A stretch of 64,000 nucleotides of DNA from Pseudomonas tensinigenes (GTDB lineage: Bacteria > Pseudomonadota > Gammaproteobacteria > Pseudomonadales > Pseudomonadaceae). Made by a program: the position numbers and the translations under genes. The notes beneath the pieces were generated by a model. The model saw only the letters and a list, made by a program, of their open reading frames with translations. It was not told where the DNA came from and ran no database searches. The stretch spans positions 4,085,501 through 4,149,500 of the forward strand of contig NZ_CP077089.1 in assembly GCF_014268445.2 (NCBI RefSeq), in the 5' to 3' direction. Below, piece after piece: positions 53,649-62,535 of this stretch (position 1 is its first letter; each line of letters begins with the position of its first letter).

Positions 53649-56069
53649 ATGTTGCGCTCCACCCTCGCCCGCTATCGTTTTGCTCTGGCCATGGCACCCG
53701 CCGTGCCGGGGTTGTGCGTGTCGATGGCGCTGGCAGATGTGCAGAAGCAGCATTACGCAGTGGCGCCCGGCTCATTGGTCACAGCGCTCAACCACTTTGC
53801 CGAACAGAGCGGCGTGTTTATCGCCGGGCACAATGATCTGGCAGCGGACAAACACAGCGCCGGCCTGAGCGGCGATTACACCCCGCAACAGGCCTTGCAA
53901 ATCCTCCTCAAGGGCAGCGGCCTGCAAGCACAGCGCCTGAGCGGCGGCGGTTATGTCCTGCGCAGCACAGCCACTGCAGATCCACTGCAACTGGACGCCA
54001 CCACCATCAGCGGCAAAACCCTCGGCGCCATCACCGAGGACACTCACGCCTACACCACCGGCCTCAGCGCCTCCGCCACCGGCCTGCCGCTGTCCCTGCG
54101 CGAGACCCCGCAATCGGTCACGGTGATCACCCGTCAGCAACTCGACGATCAGGGCGCCAACGGTATCGCCGACGTGTTGCGCCGCGCGCCGGGCATCAGC
54201 GTGCAGAACTACGACAGCGAGCGTTGGGAGTTTTCCAGCCGTGGCGCACCGATCAGCAATTTCCAGTACGACGGCGTCAACACCGACTACGACGGCGTCT
54301 ACGACTACGGCACCACCAGCACCGACATGGCGACCTTCGACCGCGTCGAAATCATCAAGGGTGCCACGGGATTGATGACCGGCTCGGGCGACCCGTCGGC
54401 CACGGTCAACCTGATTCGCAAACGCCCTACTCCTGCGTTCAAAGCCGCACTCAGCGGCAGCGTCGGTTCGTGGGACAACTACCGCAGTGAGTTCGATGTC
54501 TCCGGGCCGCTGAACAACAACCTGCGCGCCCGCTTCGTTGGCGTTCATCAGCAGCGCAGCGCTTACGCCGATCACTACCAGAACAGCAAGGACATCGCCT
54601 ACGCCATCGTCGATGCCGATCTGAACCCGGACACTCTGTTGACCATTGGTTTCGATCAACAGAACACCCGCTCACGCGGCGCCACCTGGACCGGTTTTCC
54701 GATGTTCTACAGCGACGGTTCGCGGACGAATTTCTCGCGCTCGTTCAACCCGGCAACCGACTGGAGCCGCCGCGATTTCATCAACCAGACGCTGTTCGCC
54801 TCCGTCACCCGGCAACTGCCAAACGACTGGATCTTGAAGCTCAGCTACGACCGCAAACACCGCGAACACGACACCTTGCTCGGCTCTGCCAGCGGCAGCA
54901 ATCCGGACCCGCTGAGCGGCGACGGCATGTTCCTCTACATGGGCCAATTCAAGGGCGACGAGGTGCAGGACAACCTCGATATCAACCTCGGCGGGCCGTT
55001 CAGCCTGTTCGGGCGCGAGCACCAGTTGCTGGTCGGTTTCATGTCGATGAACACCCGCCAGGACAACCCGGTTTACGGCTCGGTGTACCCGCCGCTCAAC
55101 GGCAGTATTTTCGACTGGCATGGCGAGTTCGCCAAACCGGATATCCCGCAGATCGGCACGAACGCCATCCGCCAGCGCCAGACCGGCGCATACGTCTCGA
55201 CGCGCTTCAAGGCCAGCGACGATCTGGCGCTGATCCTCGGCGCACGCGTCAGTGATTTCAGGGGCAGCGACCATCTCGATTACAGCAACCCGAACACCGC
55301 CAATGTCCGCGACGGCTACCGCCAGACCGGGGTGGTCACACCTTATGCGGGTGTGGTCTACGACCTCGATGACACCTACTCGCTCTACACCAGCTACACG
55401 CGCATTTATCAACCGCAACTGAGCAAGGACGCCACGGGCCAGATACTCGACCCGGTGCAGGGCGACAGCTACGAAGCGGGGATAAAGGCCGAATATTTCA
55501 ACGGCCGGCTCAACGCCAGTTTTGCCGTGTTTCGCATCGAGCAGGACAACGTCGCCGAACAGGTCAGCGGCTTCGATAATCAGGCTGTGTACCGGGCCGT
55601 GCAAGGCGCGACTACAAAGGGCTTCGAGTTCGAACTGGCCGGTGAAATCGCCGACGGCTGGAACCTCTCCGCCGGCTACGCCTACAACCACACCCGCGAT
55701 GCCAAAGGTGATCCGGTGTACGCCTCGATTCTACAAACCACCGCGCCCGAGCAATTGGTGCGGGTGTTCAGCAGCTATCGCCTCCCCGGCGTCTGGCAAA
55801 ACCTCACCCTGGGCGGCGGCGTCAGTTGGCAAAGCGAATTCTTCGGCGAGGTGTTCCAGCCCGGTACCGAGCAGAACGCGCGCATCACGCAGGACAGTTA
55901 CTACCTGGTCGACGCGATGGCGCGCTATCGCTTCAATGAACACCTGAGCACTTCGCTCAACATCAAGAACCTGTTCGACAAGACCTACTACACCGGCCTT
56001 GGCAATTTCGGCACCGGTTTCTACGGCGAACCGCGCAGCCTGCAACTGACCGCGCGCTGGGATTTTTGA
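53649..56069 (+). CDS. TonB-dependent siderophore receptor with N-terminal signalling domain
   Basis: This outer-membrane transporter of 806 residues has a signal peptide ending SMALA, an STN signalling domain (about 30-105, with HYAVAPGSLVTALNHFAEQSG and DYTPQQALQILLKGSGL), a plug domain (about 140-270) with RETPQSVTVITRQQLDDQG and VEIIKGATGLMTGSGDPSATVN, and a beta-barrel that ends in the terminal phenylalanine motif LQLTARWDF. The STN domain fits regulation by the upstream FecI/FecR pair. The barrel resembles ferripyoverdine/ferrioxamine-type receptors, but the siderophore cannot be named. Confidence 0.94.
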   Translation: MLRSTLARYRFALAMAPAVPGLCVSMALADVQKQHYAVAPGSLVTALNHFAEQSGVFIAGHNDLAADKHSAGLSGDYTPQQALQILLKGSGLQAQRLSGGGYVLRSTATADPLQLDATTISGKTLGAITEDTHAYTTGLSASATGLPLSLRETPQSVTVITRQQLDDQGANGIADVLRRAPGISVQNYDSERWEFSSRGAPISNFQYDGVNTDYDGVYDYGTTSTDMATFDRVEIIKGATGLMTGSGDPSATVNLIRKRPTPAFKAALSGSVGSWDNYRSEFDVSGPLNNNLRARFVGVHQQRSAYADHYQNSKDIAYAIVDADLNPDTLLTIGFDQQNTRSRGATWTGFPMFYSDGSRTNFSRSFNPATDWSRRDFINQTLFASVTRQLPNDWILKLSYDRKHREHDTLLGSASGSNPDPLSGDGMFLYMGQFKGDEVQDNLDINLGGPFSLFGREHQLLVGFMSMNTRQDNPVYGSVYPPLNGSIFDWHGEFAKPDIPQIGTNAIRQRQTGAYVSTRFKASDDLALILGARVSDFRGSDHLDYSNPNTANVRDGYRQTGVVTPYAGVVYDLDDTYSLYTSYTRIYQPQLSKDATGQILDPVQGDSYEAGIKAEYFNGRLNASFAVFRIEQDNVAEQVSGFDNQAVYRAVQGATTKGFEFELAGEIADGWNLSAGYAYNHTRDAKGDPVYASILQTTAPEQLVRVFSSYRLPGVWQNLTLGGGVSWQSEFFGEVFQPGTEQNARITQDSYYLVDAMARYRFNEHLSTSLNIKNLFDKTYYTGLGNFGTGFYGEPRSLQLTARWDF

Positions 56070-56163
56070 CGCACGGCAACTTGTCGATCTACGGCACCGG
56101 CAATCGACCAGGGACTGACTACGCTGTTAATCCAGCGTGTCTAACCTGCCGAGGATGACTGCC

Positions 56164-56667
56164 ATGCAACGCTTTCAGAAACTCACGCCCTGCCTGTGGT
56201 TCGACGATCAGGCCGAAGCAGCCGCGAAGTTTTACTGCTCGATCTTCGATCACGCGAAAATCACCGGCCTGACCCACTACAGCAAGGTCGGCCAGGAATT
56301 TCACGGCAAACCGGAAGGTGCGGTGATGACCGTCAGTTTCGAACTCGATGGCCAGACCTTCACCGGCCTCAACGGTGGGCCGCTGTTCAAGTTCAGCGAG
56401 GCGATCTCGTTTCAGGTCAATTGCCAGAATCAGGAAGAAGTCGACCATTTCTGGGGCAACCTGTCCGAGGGTGGTCCCGTCGAAGCCCAGCAATGCGGCT
56501 GGCTGAAAGACAAGTTCGGCGTGTCGTGGCAGATCGTGCCGGTGGCGTTCATGCACATGATGCTGGATGCCGACACCAGCAAATCGCAGCGCGCCATGCA
56601 GGCGATGTTCACAATGAAAAAACTCGACATTGCCGAACTCGAACGGGCCTTTGCCGGCCAGAGCTAA
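56164..56667 (+). CDS. VOC-family (PhnB/3-demethylubiquinone methyltransferase-like) protein
   Basis: This protein of 167 residues has the vicinal-oxygen-chelate pattern: QKLTPCLWFDDQAEAAAKFY, SIFDHAKITGLTHYSK, and QCGWLKDKFGVSWQIVPVA. Family members are often annotated as methyltransferases, but the fold is that of glyoxalase/PhnB proteins with unknown substrates. The ATG at 56164 has GAGG at the right distance, and in-frame alternatives further upstream lack a ribosome site. It precedes the AraC regulator by 35 bp, so they are probably co-transcribed. Confidence 0.88.
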   Translation: MQRFQKLTPCLWFDDQAEAAAKFYCSIFDHAKITGLTHYSKVGQEFHGKPEGAVMTVSFELDGQTFTGLNGGPLFKFSEAISFQVNCQNQEEVDHFWGNLSEGGPVEAQQCGWLKDKFGVSWQIVPVAFMHMMLDADTSKSQRAMQAMFTMKKLDIAELERAFAGQS

Positions 56668-56702
56668 TACACTGGCGCCCTGGCCTGCCGGGAATAACAA
56701 CG

Positions 56703-57536
56703 ATGAAACACGCTGCCGCCAAACACCCTGAAAAAGCCCCGCGGTTCTGGCGTGACGCGGCGCTGCCGTTCATTGAAGCGCGGGCCATCGCCGATGGCCG
56801 CGAGGTCTGCTACGCACGACATTCCCACGCGCATTTTTCCATTGGCGCGATCACCGCCGGGCGCAGCACCTATGTGCATGAGCAAGCTCAGTTCGAAGTC
56901 GCAGCAGGCACCGTGGTGCTGATGAATCCCGGTGATGTGCATGCGTGCAATCCGATTGATGACCAGCCTTGGTCGTACGTGATGCTGTACGTCGAGACGC
57001 CCTGGCTGACGGATTTGCAGCATCAGCTGGGCTTCGCCAGTGATCTTGAGTTTCGGCGTTTTTCCACCACTCACCTCGACGATGCTGCACTGTTCAATGA
57101 GCTGAATGGACTTTATGAAACGCTGGTCGACCCGCAACAGGATGTGCTGCGCAAACAGAGCGCAGCAGTGGAGTTTTTCAGCGACCTGCAACTGCGTTTG
57201 AACCCCGCCGGCCCCTCTCTGCGCGAGCCCAATTTCAAACTGGAACGCGCTGCGGATTTCATCCGCGAACACTGCACCGAAGTGCTGAACCTCGACGACA
57301 TCTGCGCCGCGGCACAACTGTCACCGTCATACCTGATCCGCGCCTTCAAACAGCATTACGGCATGACGCCCCACGCGTTTCTGGTCAACCAGCGCATCCA
57401 GTTTGCCCGCGAGCGTTTGCGCAGTGGCCAGTTGATTGCGGATGTGGCGCTTGAGGCAGGGTTTGCCGATCAGGCGCATTTTCAGCGAGCGTTCAAGCAG
57501 CATCTGGCGGCCACGCCCGGGCAGTATCGCGGCTGA
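56703..57536 (+). CDS. AraC-family transcriptional regulator
   Basis: This 277-residue regulator has an N-terminal cupin (about 20-115, with HSHAHFSIGAITAGRS and NPGDVHACNPID) and a C-terminal double helix-turn-helix (about 180-277): LDDICAAAQLSPSYLIRAFK and IADVALEAGFADQAHFQRAFK. It belongs to the cupin-AraC group often controlling a nearby exporter or enzyme. Long in-frame reading upstream through the VOC gene is not translation of this protein. The start is the ATG behind AACG. The ligand is unknown. Confidence 0.92.
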   Translation: MKHAAAKHPEKAPRFWRDAALPFIEARAIADGREVCYARHSHAHFSIGAITAGRSTYVHEQAQFEVAAGTVVLMNPGDVHACNPIDDQPWSYVMLYVETPWLTDLQHQLGFASDLEFRRFSTTHLDDAALFNELNGLYETLVDPQQDVLRKQSAAVEFFSDLQLRLNPAGPSLREPNFKLERAADFIREHCTEVLNLDDICAAAQLSPSYLIRAFKQHYGMTPHAFLVNQRIQFARERLRSGQLIADVALEAGFADQAHFQRAFKQHLAATPGQYRG

Positions 57537-57565
57537 CACTTCATCTGAAACTCGACACTGCCCCC

Positions 57566-57654
57566 TGTGGGAGCGAGCCTGCTCGCGAAAGCGGTGTATC
57601 AGTCACGGCGATATTGACTGTGCCAGCGCTTTCGCGAGCAGGCTCGCTCCCACA
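57566..57654. repeat. REPIN between AraC and ArsR-type genes
   Basis: REP arms at 57566-57589 and 57631-57654 are inverted around a 41-bp spacer. It lies 29 bp after the AraC-family stop codon and likely ends that transcript. Confidence 0.93.
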
Positions 57655-57684
57655 GGGTCAGACTCTGGCCAACATATTCAGATA

Positions 57685-57712
57685 TTGACATATCGGTAAA
57701 TTCCGATATCTT
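57685..57712 (+). promoter_or_regulatory. Promoter with operator for the ArsR-type regulator
   Basis: TTGACA (57685-57690) and TATCTT (57707-57712) are 16 bp apart. Between and across them lies the perfect palindrome ATATCG-N8-CGATAT (57690-57709). The predicted transcription start falls on or next to the ATG at 57719, and no ribosome site is seen, so the transcript may be leaderless. The palindrome recurs upstream of the reductase gene. Confidence 0.7.
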
Positions 57713-57718
57713 CGCGGC

Positions 57719-58021
57719 ATGGACCTACTCGAAATCTTCAAAGCCCTCTCGAACCGTACACGCCTGGAAATCCTCAAAGGCCTGAAGGATCCCGAGAAAC
57801 ACTTTCCTCCCCAGGATGAGGGTGACGTGCACACGGTGGGCGTTTGCGTCAGCAGTATTCAGGAGGGCGTCGGGCTGTCGCAGTCGACGGTGTCCGATTA
57901 TCTGGCGACGCTGCAACGCGCCGGCCTGGTCGAAGTCAGGCGCATTGGGCAGTGGACCTATTACAAACGTAACGAAGCAGCGATCAGTGCGCTGGCCGAG
58001 ATCATCGGCAGCGAGCTGTAA
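57719..58021 (+). CDS. ArsR-family winged-helix regulator
   Basis: This 100-residue repressor-type protein has an [22 protein letters not shown] start, the recognition helix [21 protein letters not shown] and a wing [13 protein letters not shown]. Cysteine content is low (a single VCVS), so the classical metal-binding ELCVCDL motif is absent. It is therefore unlikely to be the missing ArsR of arsB and more likely senses an organic or redox signal. Its own promoter and that of the next gene share one palindrome. Confidence 0.92.
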   Translation: MDLLEIFKALSNRTRLEILKGLKDPEKHFPPQDEGDVHTVGVCVSSIQEGVGLSQSTVSDYLATLQRAGLVEVRRIGQWTYYKRNEAAISALAEIIGSEL

Positions 58022-58034
58022 TTTTTTGCCCCAA

Positions 58035-58056
58035 GATATCGAGAATTCCCGATATC
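58035..58056 (+). promoter_or_regulatory. Second copy of the ArsR-type operator
   Basis: GATATCG-N8-CGATATC (58035-58056) lies between the regulator stop and the reductase start. Core hexamers and the 8-bp spacing are identical to the site at 57690-57709. Confidence 0.75.
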
Positions 58057-58082
58057 CCTTTTTACCGAAACGAGGCAATGCA

Positions 58083-59066
58083 ATGAAAGCGATGATCCTT
58101 ACATCATTTGGCGGCGCGCAATCGTTCGAGCTGCGCGACGTACCCAAGCCAGTGCCACAAGCGGGCGAAGTGCTGGTGCGGGTGCACGCCACCTCCATCA
58201 ATCCGCTGGATTATCAGGTTCGCCGTGGCGACTATGCCGATCTGGTGCCCCTCCCCGCCATTACCGGCCACGACGTTTCTGGCGTTGTCGAAGCCGTTGG
58301 GCCGGGGGTGACGGCCTTCGTACCGGGCGACGAGGTCTGGTACACCCCGCAAATATTTGCCGGCCCGGGCAGTTATGCCGAGTACCACGTTGCGGCGCAA
58401 AGCATTGTCGCCAAGAAGCCGCCCGCGTTGAGTCACCTCGAAGCGGCCAGCCTGAGCCTGGTGGGCGGAACCGCGTGGGAAGCATTGGTCGTGCGGGCCG
58501 CGCTCAGGGTCGGCGAAAGCATTCTGATCCACGGCGGTGCAGGCGGCGTCGGCCATGTTGCGATTCAGCTGGCCAAAGCCATCGGCGCGAAGGTCTTCAC
58601 CACCGTGCGTGAAGGCAATTTCGAGTTCGCCCAGAGCATGGGCGCCGATGTGCTGATCGATTACGAAAAGGAAGATTACGTCGAGGCGATCCTGCGCGAA
58701 ACCGAGGGCCGCGGCGTCGATGTGGTGTTCGACACCATCGGCGGCAACGCCTTGTCACGCAGCCCGGATGCACTCGCGCAACTGGGCCGCGTGGTGTCGA
58801 TCGTGGACCTTGCCCAGCCTCAGAACCTGATTCAAGCCTGGGGCAAGAACGCCAGCTACCACTTCGTTTTCACCCGACAGAATCGCGGCAAGCTCGATGA
58901 GTTGAGCGCGTTGATCGCCAACGGTCAGTTGCGCCCGCACGTCGGCGCGGTCTATTCGCTGGCCGACATCGGCCTCGCCCATGCACGGCTGGAAAGTCGC
59001 AATAACGGGCTTCAAGGGAAAATCGCGATTGCCGTCGCACCGTCGTCTCAAGTCGACAATCGCTGA
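58083..59066 (+). CDS. Zinc-independent alcohol dehydrogenase/quinone oxidoreductase (MDR superfamily)
   Basis: This 327-residue NADPH-dependent reductase has the GroES-like N-terminal domain ([16 protein letters not shown] and [13 protein letters not shown]) and the nucleotide fold with [23 protein letters not shown]. The zinc-ligand cysteines of classical alcohol dehydrogenases are missing, which places it with the quinone/enoyl reductases. The ATG is chosen because a GAGG site precedes it and the operator lies just upstream. It is followed after 21 bp by a small monooxygenase-type gene, so the two form an operon under the ArsR-type regulator. Confidence 0.92.
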   Translation: MKAMILTSFGGAQSFELRDVPKPVPQAGEVLVRVHATSINPLDYQVRRGDYADLVPLPAITGHDVSGVVEAVGPGVTAFVPGDEVWYTPQIFAGPGSYAEYHVAAQSIVAKKPPALSHLEAASLSLVGGTAWEALVVRAALRVGESILIHGGAGGVGHVAIQLAKAIGAKVFTTVREGNFEFAQSMGADVLIDYEKEDYVEAILRETEGRGVDVVFDTIGGNALSRSPDALAQLGRVVSIVDLAQPQNLIQAWGKNASYHFVFTRQNRGKLDELSALIANGQLRPHVGAVYSLADIGLAHARLESRNNGLQGKIAIAVAPSSQVDNR

Positions 59067-59087
59067 ACTCACTTCGAGGAGAACATC

Positions 59088-59396
59088 ATGGTTTACGAGA
59101 TCGCTCTGCTACCCGTTCACCAAGAACAAACTGCAGCGTTTCGGCGTGCGTTTGCCGAGGTCGAGCCGTTGCTCAAACGCGCCAAGGGTTACGGCGGCCA
59201 CCTGCTCGCGCAAGGCATCGAAACGCCCGAGGTCTTCAATCTGATCGTGCGCTGGCAGTCCCTTGAGGATCACACGCCGGGGTTTGAAGCGAGTGAAGAC
59301 CATCGGCTGTTCATGCTGGGGCTGGAAGATTATTTTTCGGACGAGCCGAAGGTCTGGCACATTGAGGGGGGCGATTTTACGCAACCATTCAACTAG
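59088..59396 (+). CDS. Antibiotic-biosynthesis-monooxygenase-type (ABM) small protein
   Basis: This 102-residue protein begins MVYEIALLPVHQEQTAAFRR and has the ABM/YgiN-like ferredoxin fold, with RWQSLEDHTPGFEASEDH in the middle. Such dimeric proteins oxidise quinols or degrade reactive compounds without a cofactor. Paired with the quinone-oxidoreductase gene it fits a quinone or electrophile detoxification unit. An AGGAG site precedes the ATG. Confidence 0.85.
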   Translation: MVYEIALLPVHQEQTAAFRRAFAEVEPLLKRAKGYGGHLLAQGIETPEVFNLIVRWQSLEDHTPGFEASEDHRLFMLGLEDYFSDEPKVWHIEGGDFTQPFN

Positions 59397-59419
59397 TCTC
59401 TGGCAGTGACGCCGATCAA

Positions 59420-59509
59420 TGTGGGAGCGAGCCTGCTCGCGAAAGCGCTGGTTCAGTCGGCATATTCAGTGACTGACACACAGCATTCGCGAGCAGGCTC
59501 GCTCCCACA
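59420..59509. repeat. REPIN between converging genes
   Basis: REP arms at 59420-59443 and 59486-59509 are inverted around a 42-bp spacer. It begins 24 bp after the ABM gene and ends 3 bp before the stop of the convergent LysE-type gene, so it probably ends both transcripts. Confidence 0.93.
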
Positions 59510-59512
59510 GTG

Positions 59513-60100
59513 TCAAGTGCACAACAAGTAGATAGCGCTCAGTGCCAACAACCCCGCCATGCTCCGATTGAACCAGCGCATCCCCGCCGCATTGCTCAAA
59601 TACCCACGCAAAAACGTCCCGGCATACGCCCAGCAGCCGACAGACAGATAACAGATCACCAGATACACCGCCGCAAACTGCCACACCAGCCGCGACTCGC
59701 CATCAGCGACAAACGCGCCCATGCCCGCGACACACGCCAGCCAGGCTTTCGGGTTGAGCCATTGCATCACCGCGCCATAGAGCATTGATGGCGCTCGTCC
59801 GGAATCCTTGGCGTTCAGCTGTCCATCATCCACAGCCAGTTTCCAAGCCATGAACAGCAGAAACGCCACACCGGCCAGTTGCACCACGCGGGTCATGAAT
59901 GGCCAGAGTTTCAGCACCTCGTGCAAACCCAGGCCCATCAACACCAACAGCAACACAAACCCTAACGTGGCCCCGGCAACATGCCGCTGACTGGCGCGAA
60001 ACCCGAACTGCGCCCCGGAACTCAAAGCCACAATATTCACCGGTCCCGGCGTGATCGACGCCGCCAACGCAAACGCCGCCATGGAAACAATCAGACTCAT
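59513..60100 (-). CDS. LysE/RhtB-family amino-acid exporter
   Basis: This 195-residue inner-membrane exporter has six predicted helices and the family motif SITPGPVNIVALSSGAQFGFR near the N-terminus. It contains LNPKAWLACVAGMGAFV before the last helices. LysE/RhtB proteins expel lysine, threonine, homoserine or other small amines. The substrate is unknown. The ATG is the first start of a complete first helix. Confidence 0.92.
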   Translation of the reverse strand: MSLIVSMAAFALAASITPGPVNIVALSSGAQFGFRASQRHVAGATLGFVLLLVLMGLGLHEVLKLWPFMTRVVQLAGVAFLLFMAWKLAVDDGQLNAKDSGRAPSMLYGAVMQWLNPKAWLACVAGMGAFVADGESRLVWQFAAVYLVICYLSVGCWAYAGTFLRGYLSNAAGMRWFNRSMAGLLALSAIYLLCT

Positions 60101-60193
60101 CGCACACCTGCTTCAAATCGAGGAACAAGGTGCTCACCTTAGCCAGCGCCCGATCCCCGGTATTGAAGAAAATGCCCCTGACGACACAAATCC

Positions 60194-60284
60194 TCTGTGG
60201 GAGCGAGCCTGCTCGCGAAAGCGGTGGATCATTCAATGCTGCATTGACAGAACAACCCCATTCGCGAGCAGGCTCGCTCCCACA
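60194..60284. repeat. REPIN after bphP
   Basis: REP arms at 60194-60217 and 60261-60284 are inverted around a 43-bp spacer, ending 13 bp after the bphP stop codon on the minus strand. It lies between bphP and the LysE-type gene, where it may stop the light-sensor transcript. Confidence 0.93.
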
Positions 60285-60297
60285 TTAAAATCTACGC

Positions 60298-62535
60298 TCA
60301 GTCCAGACGCGGCACGGTGAAGCGGAACTCGCTGCCCTGCCCCGGTTCGCTCTCGGCGAAAATCCGCCCGCCATGGGCTTCGACGATGCCTTGGGTGATG
60401 TACAAACCAAGGCCGGTACCGGTCGGGTTGCCCTCTTTCACCGTCCAGTAACGATCGAACACGTGCGGTAGATGCTCCTTGGGAATGCCTTCGCCGCTAT
60501 CGCGAACAGTGAAGACGATTTCATTGCCGACGGAGGTGGCATGCACGCCGACCCTGCCCAGTCGCGGGGTGAATTTGATCGCGTTGCCGACCAGATTGGA
60601 CAGCACCTGGAACAGCCGCTCAGGGTCGGCGTGGATGCGCAGATCAGGATCGGCGTCGAAGGAAATGCTGATGTCCTTGTCCAGTGCCAGCGGCGCGAGC
60701 AACGCCTGCGCTTCTTCGAACATCTGCCCGACGTCAAGTTTCTGCGGGGTGATGGAGTAGCGCCCGGCGTCGATTTTCGAGGTATCGAGCAAATCCTCCA
60801 GCAGCGTGTTCATGCGTCCGGCAGCCTGCTGCATGGTGTCGATGGCCGTGGAGATCCGGCGCGAAGTGTGCGGGCCGTCCGAGCTAAAAGCCTTCTGCAT
60901 CATGCCGCAGAGCATCGAGATCACGGTCATCGGATTGCGCAGATCGTGGGACACCACCGCCACCAGCTCATCGCGGGCGCGCACCGCTTCCTGCTCGCGG
61001 CGCACCTGACGGGCCAGATCGTTTTCCAGCGCCGAACGGCGCAGGTCGTTGGCAGCGAACAGGTCGCCGTGGCTCCACTTGGTGGAGATCCCGGCCATCT
61101 CGACTTTCCAGATTTCAAACGAGGTGCGCGGACGCAAACGCAGGCCGGCGTCGGAGTTTTCCAGGTCCAGTGGCTTGCGCGGATCGCCGCTCCAATTGAT
61201 GTTTTCCTTGACCTCGGGGCGGAACCAGAAAACACCGTTGTCCACCGGTTTTGGCAGGCTCATGGCGAGCACGCCGCTGGCCACCTGCTGATATTGCACG
61301 GCCGGCGGGTAAACGCTGGCCAGGTGATGACTGGCAAACACCGCTTCGCCGCTGTCTTGCAACCACTTGTGCAAGGCGCGGATTTCTTCCGGCTCCGGAC
61401 AGTTGCCGTAGCGGTGCAGTTGTTTGTCTTCGATGATCGCGATACCGCCGGCATTGGTCAGCGCCATCAGGGTTTGCGGTTGGTTGGCGAGGCCGTCGAA
61501 GACATTTTGCGGCGAGTCGATCATCGCTTGATTGAGCAGCGCCAACGCCTCGACTTTCTCTTCACGCTGGCGGCTGATCTCCAGGGCTTCCATGGCGCTG
61601 ATCTGCAGTGACAGCACCTGGCCGATGGTCTGACACGCGGCGCGCAATTCGTGCGGCACGTGCAACGGCTGGCGATTGCCGCAACTGATCAGGCCCCACA
61701 ACTTGTCGCCCTTGAGCAGGGAAATGCTCATCGACGACAACACGCCCATGTTCTTCATGTACTGACAATGGATCGGCGACACGCTGCGCAGCGTGGCAAA
61801 ACTCAGATCCAGCGGCGTGTCGGTGTCCGGGCGCAGCTTTGGCAGCAGCGGCACCGGTTGGTAGTCGGCATTGGGGATGATCCGCAGCCAATTGGTGCGA
61901 TACAGCTCGCGCGCCTGCTCGGGAATGTCCGACGCCGGGAAGAACAGGCCATTGAACACTTCCATCGACGGGTCGGAGGCTTCGGCGATGACCTGGCCAT
62001 GGCCCTCCTCTTCGAAACGATAGATCAGCACCCGGTCGTAACCGGTCATGGCCTGGATTTCCTTGACGCTGATGTCGTACAGCGCCTGCAACGTGGTGGC
62101 CGCTTGCAGACGCTGGAGCATGCGCCCCAGATGCGTCTGGTTGCCGGCAACATTACGTGGCTGGAAGTTCTCGACGTGAATTTCCAGCTCCAGAATCAGC
62201 ACGCCCTGATGCCGATGCAGCAGGCCCTCGAACGCGGTGCCGTTGAGCTTGAAGCGCAGCGGCTGCAAGTCTGACAGCGACGGATGCAGCAAGGCTTCGC
62301 GCACTTGCGCCGCTTCGGCGTCGCCGATCAGGCTTTCCAGCGGCTCGCCGATCAGGCTCTGCGGCTCCCGGGCCAGCAGGGGTTCGACGTTGGCGCTGAC
62401 CTGAATGATCGTCAGCTCAGGTTCGCTCAGTGTCAGCAGCAAGCCGTGGGGCTGGATCGCACCGGGGAAACGAATCGGCTCGTCGGCACAGTTGGCCAGC
62501 AGTTCTTCAAAGGCTTCTTTGTCTTGCGGAGTCAT
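60298..62535 (-). CDS. bphP: Bacteriophytochrome histidine kinase
   Basis: This 745-residue red/far-red light sensor has a PAS domain with chromophore-binding C16 (ANCADEPIRFPG), GAF domain (about 140-310) with PASDIP and CQYMKNMGVLSS, PHY domain with tongue motif RPRTSFEIWKVEM, and a histidine-kinase module with the phosphorylated histidine in VVSHDLRNPM, the N-box NLVGNAIKFTP, DSGEGIP and GTGLGLY. All key residues are present. No receiver domain or separate response-regulator gene is next to it, so its partner must be elsewhere. It overlaps bphO by ATGA. Confidence 0.97.
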   Translation of the reverse strand: MTPQDKEAFEELLANCADEPIRFPGAIQPHGLLLTLSEPELTIIQVSANVEPLLAREPQSLIGEPLESLIGDAEAAQVREALLHPSLSDLQPLRFKLNGTAFEGLLHRHQGVLILELEIHVENFQPRNVAGNQTHLGRMLQRLQAATTLQALYDISVKEIQAMTGYDRVLIYRFEEEGHGQVIAEASDPSMEVFNGLFFPASDIPEQARELYRTNWLRIIPNADYQPVPLLPKLRPDTDTPLDLSFATLRSVSPIHCQYMKNMGVLSSMSISLLKGDKLWGLISCGNRQPLHVPHELRAACQTIGQVLSLQISAMEALEISRQREEKVEALALLNQAMIDSPQNVFDGLANQPQTLMALTNAGGIAIIEDKQLHRYGNCPEPEEIRALHKWLQDSGEAVFASHHLASVYPPAVQYQQVASGVLAMSLPKPVDNGVFWFRPEVKENINWSGDPRKPLDLENSDAGLRLRPRTSFEIWKVEMAGISTKWSHGDLFAANDLRRSALENDLARQVRREQEAVRARDELVAVVSHDLRNPMTVISMLCGMMQKAFSSDGPHTSRRISTAIDTMQQAAGRMNTLLEDLLDTSKIDAGRYSITPQKLDVGQMFEEAQALLAPLALDKDISISFDADPDLRIHADPERLFQVLSNLVGNAIKFTPRLGRVGVHATSVGNEIVFTVRDSGEGIPKEHLPHVFDRYWTVKEGNPTGTGLGLYITQGIVEAHGGRIFAESEPGQGSEFRFTVPRLD

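Noticed and set aside
54672..55691. Open frame of 339 codons opposite the TonB receptor
   Set aside because: Antisense shadow within an intact barrel-coding region.
57719..58021. The ArsR-family gene as the missing regulator of arsB
   Set aside because: It is 34 kb away and lacks the metal-binding cysteine motif. Its operator does not occur near arsB.
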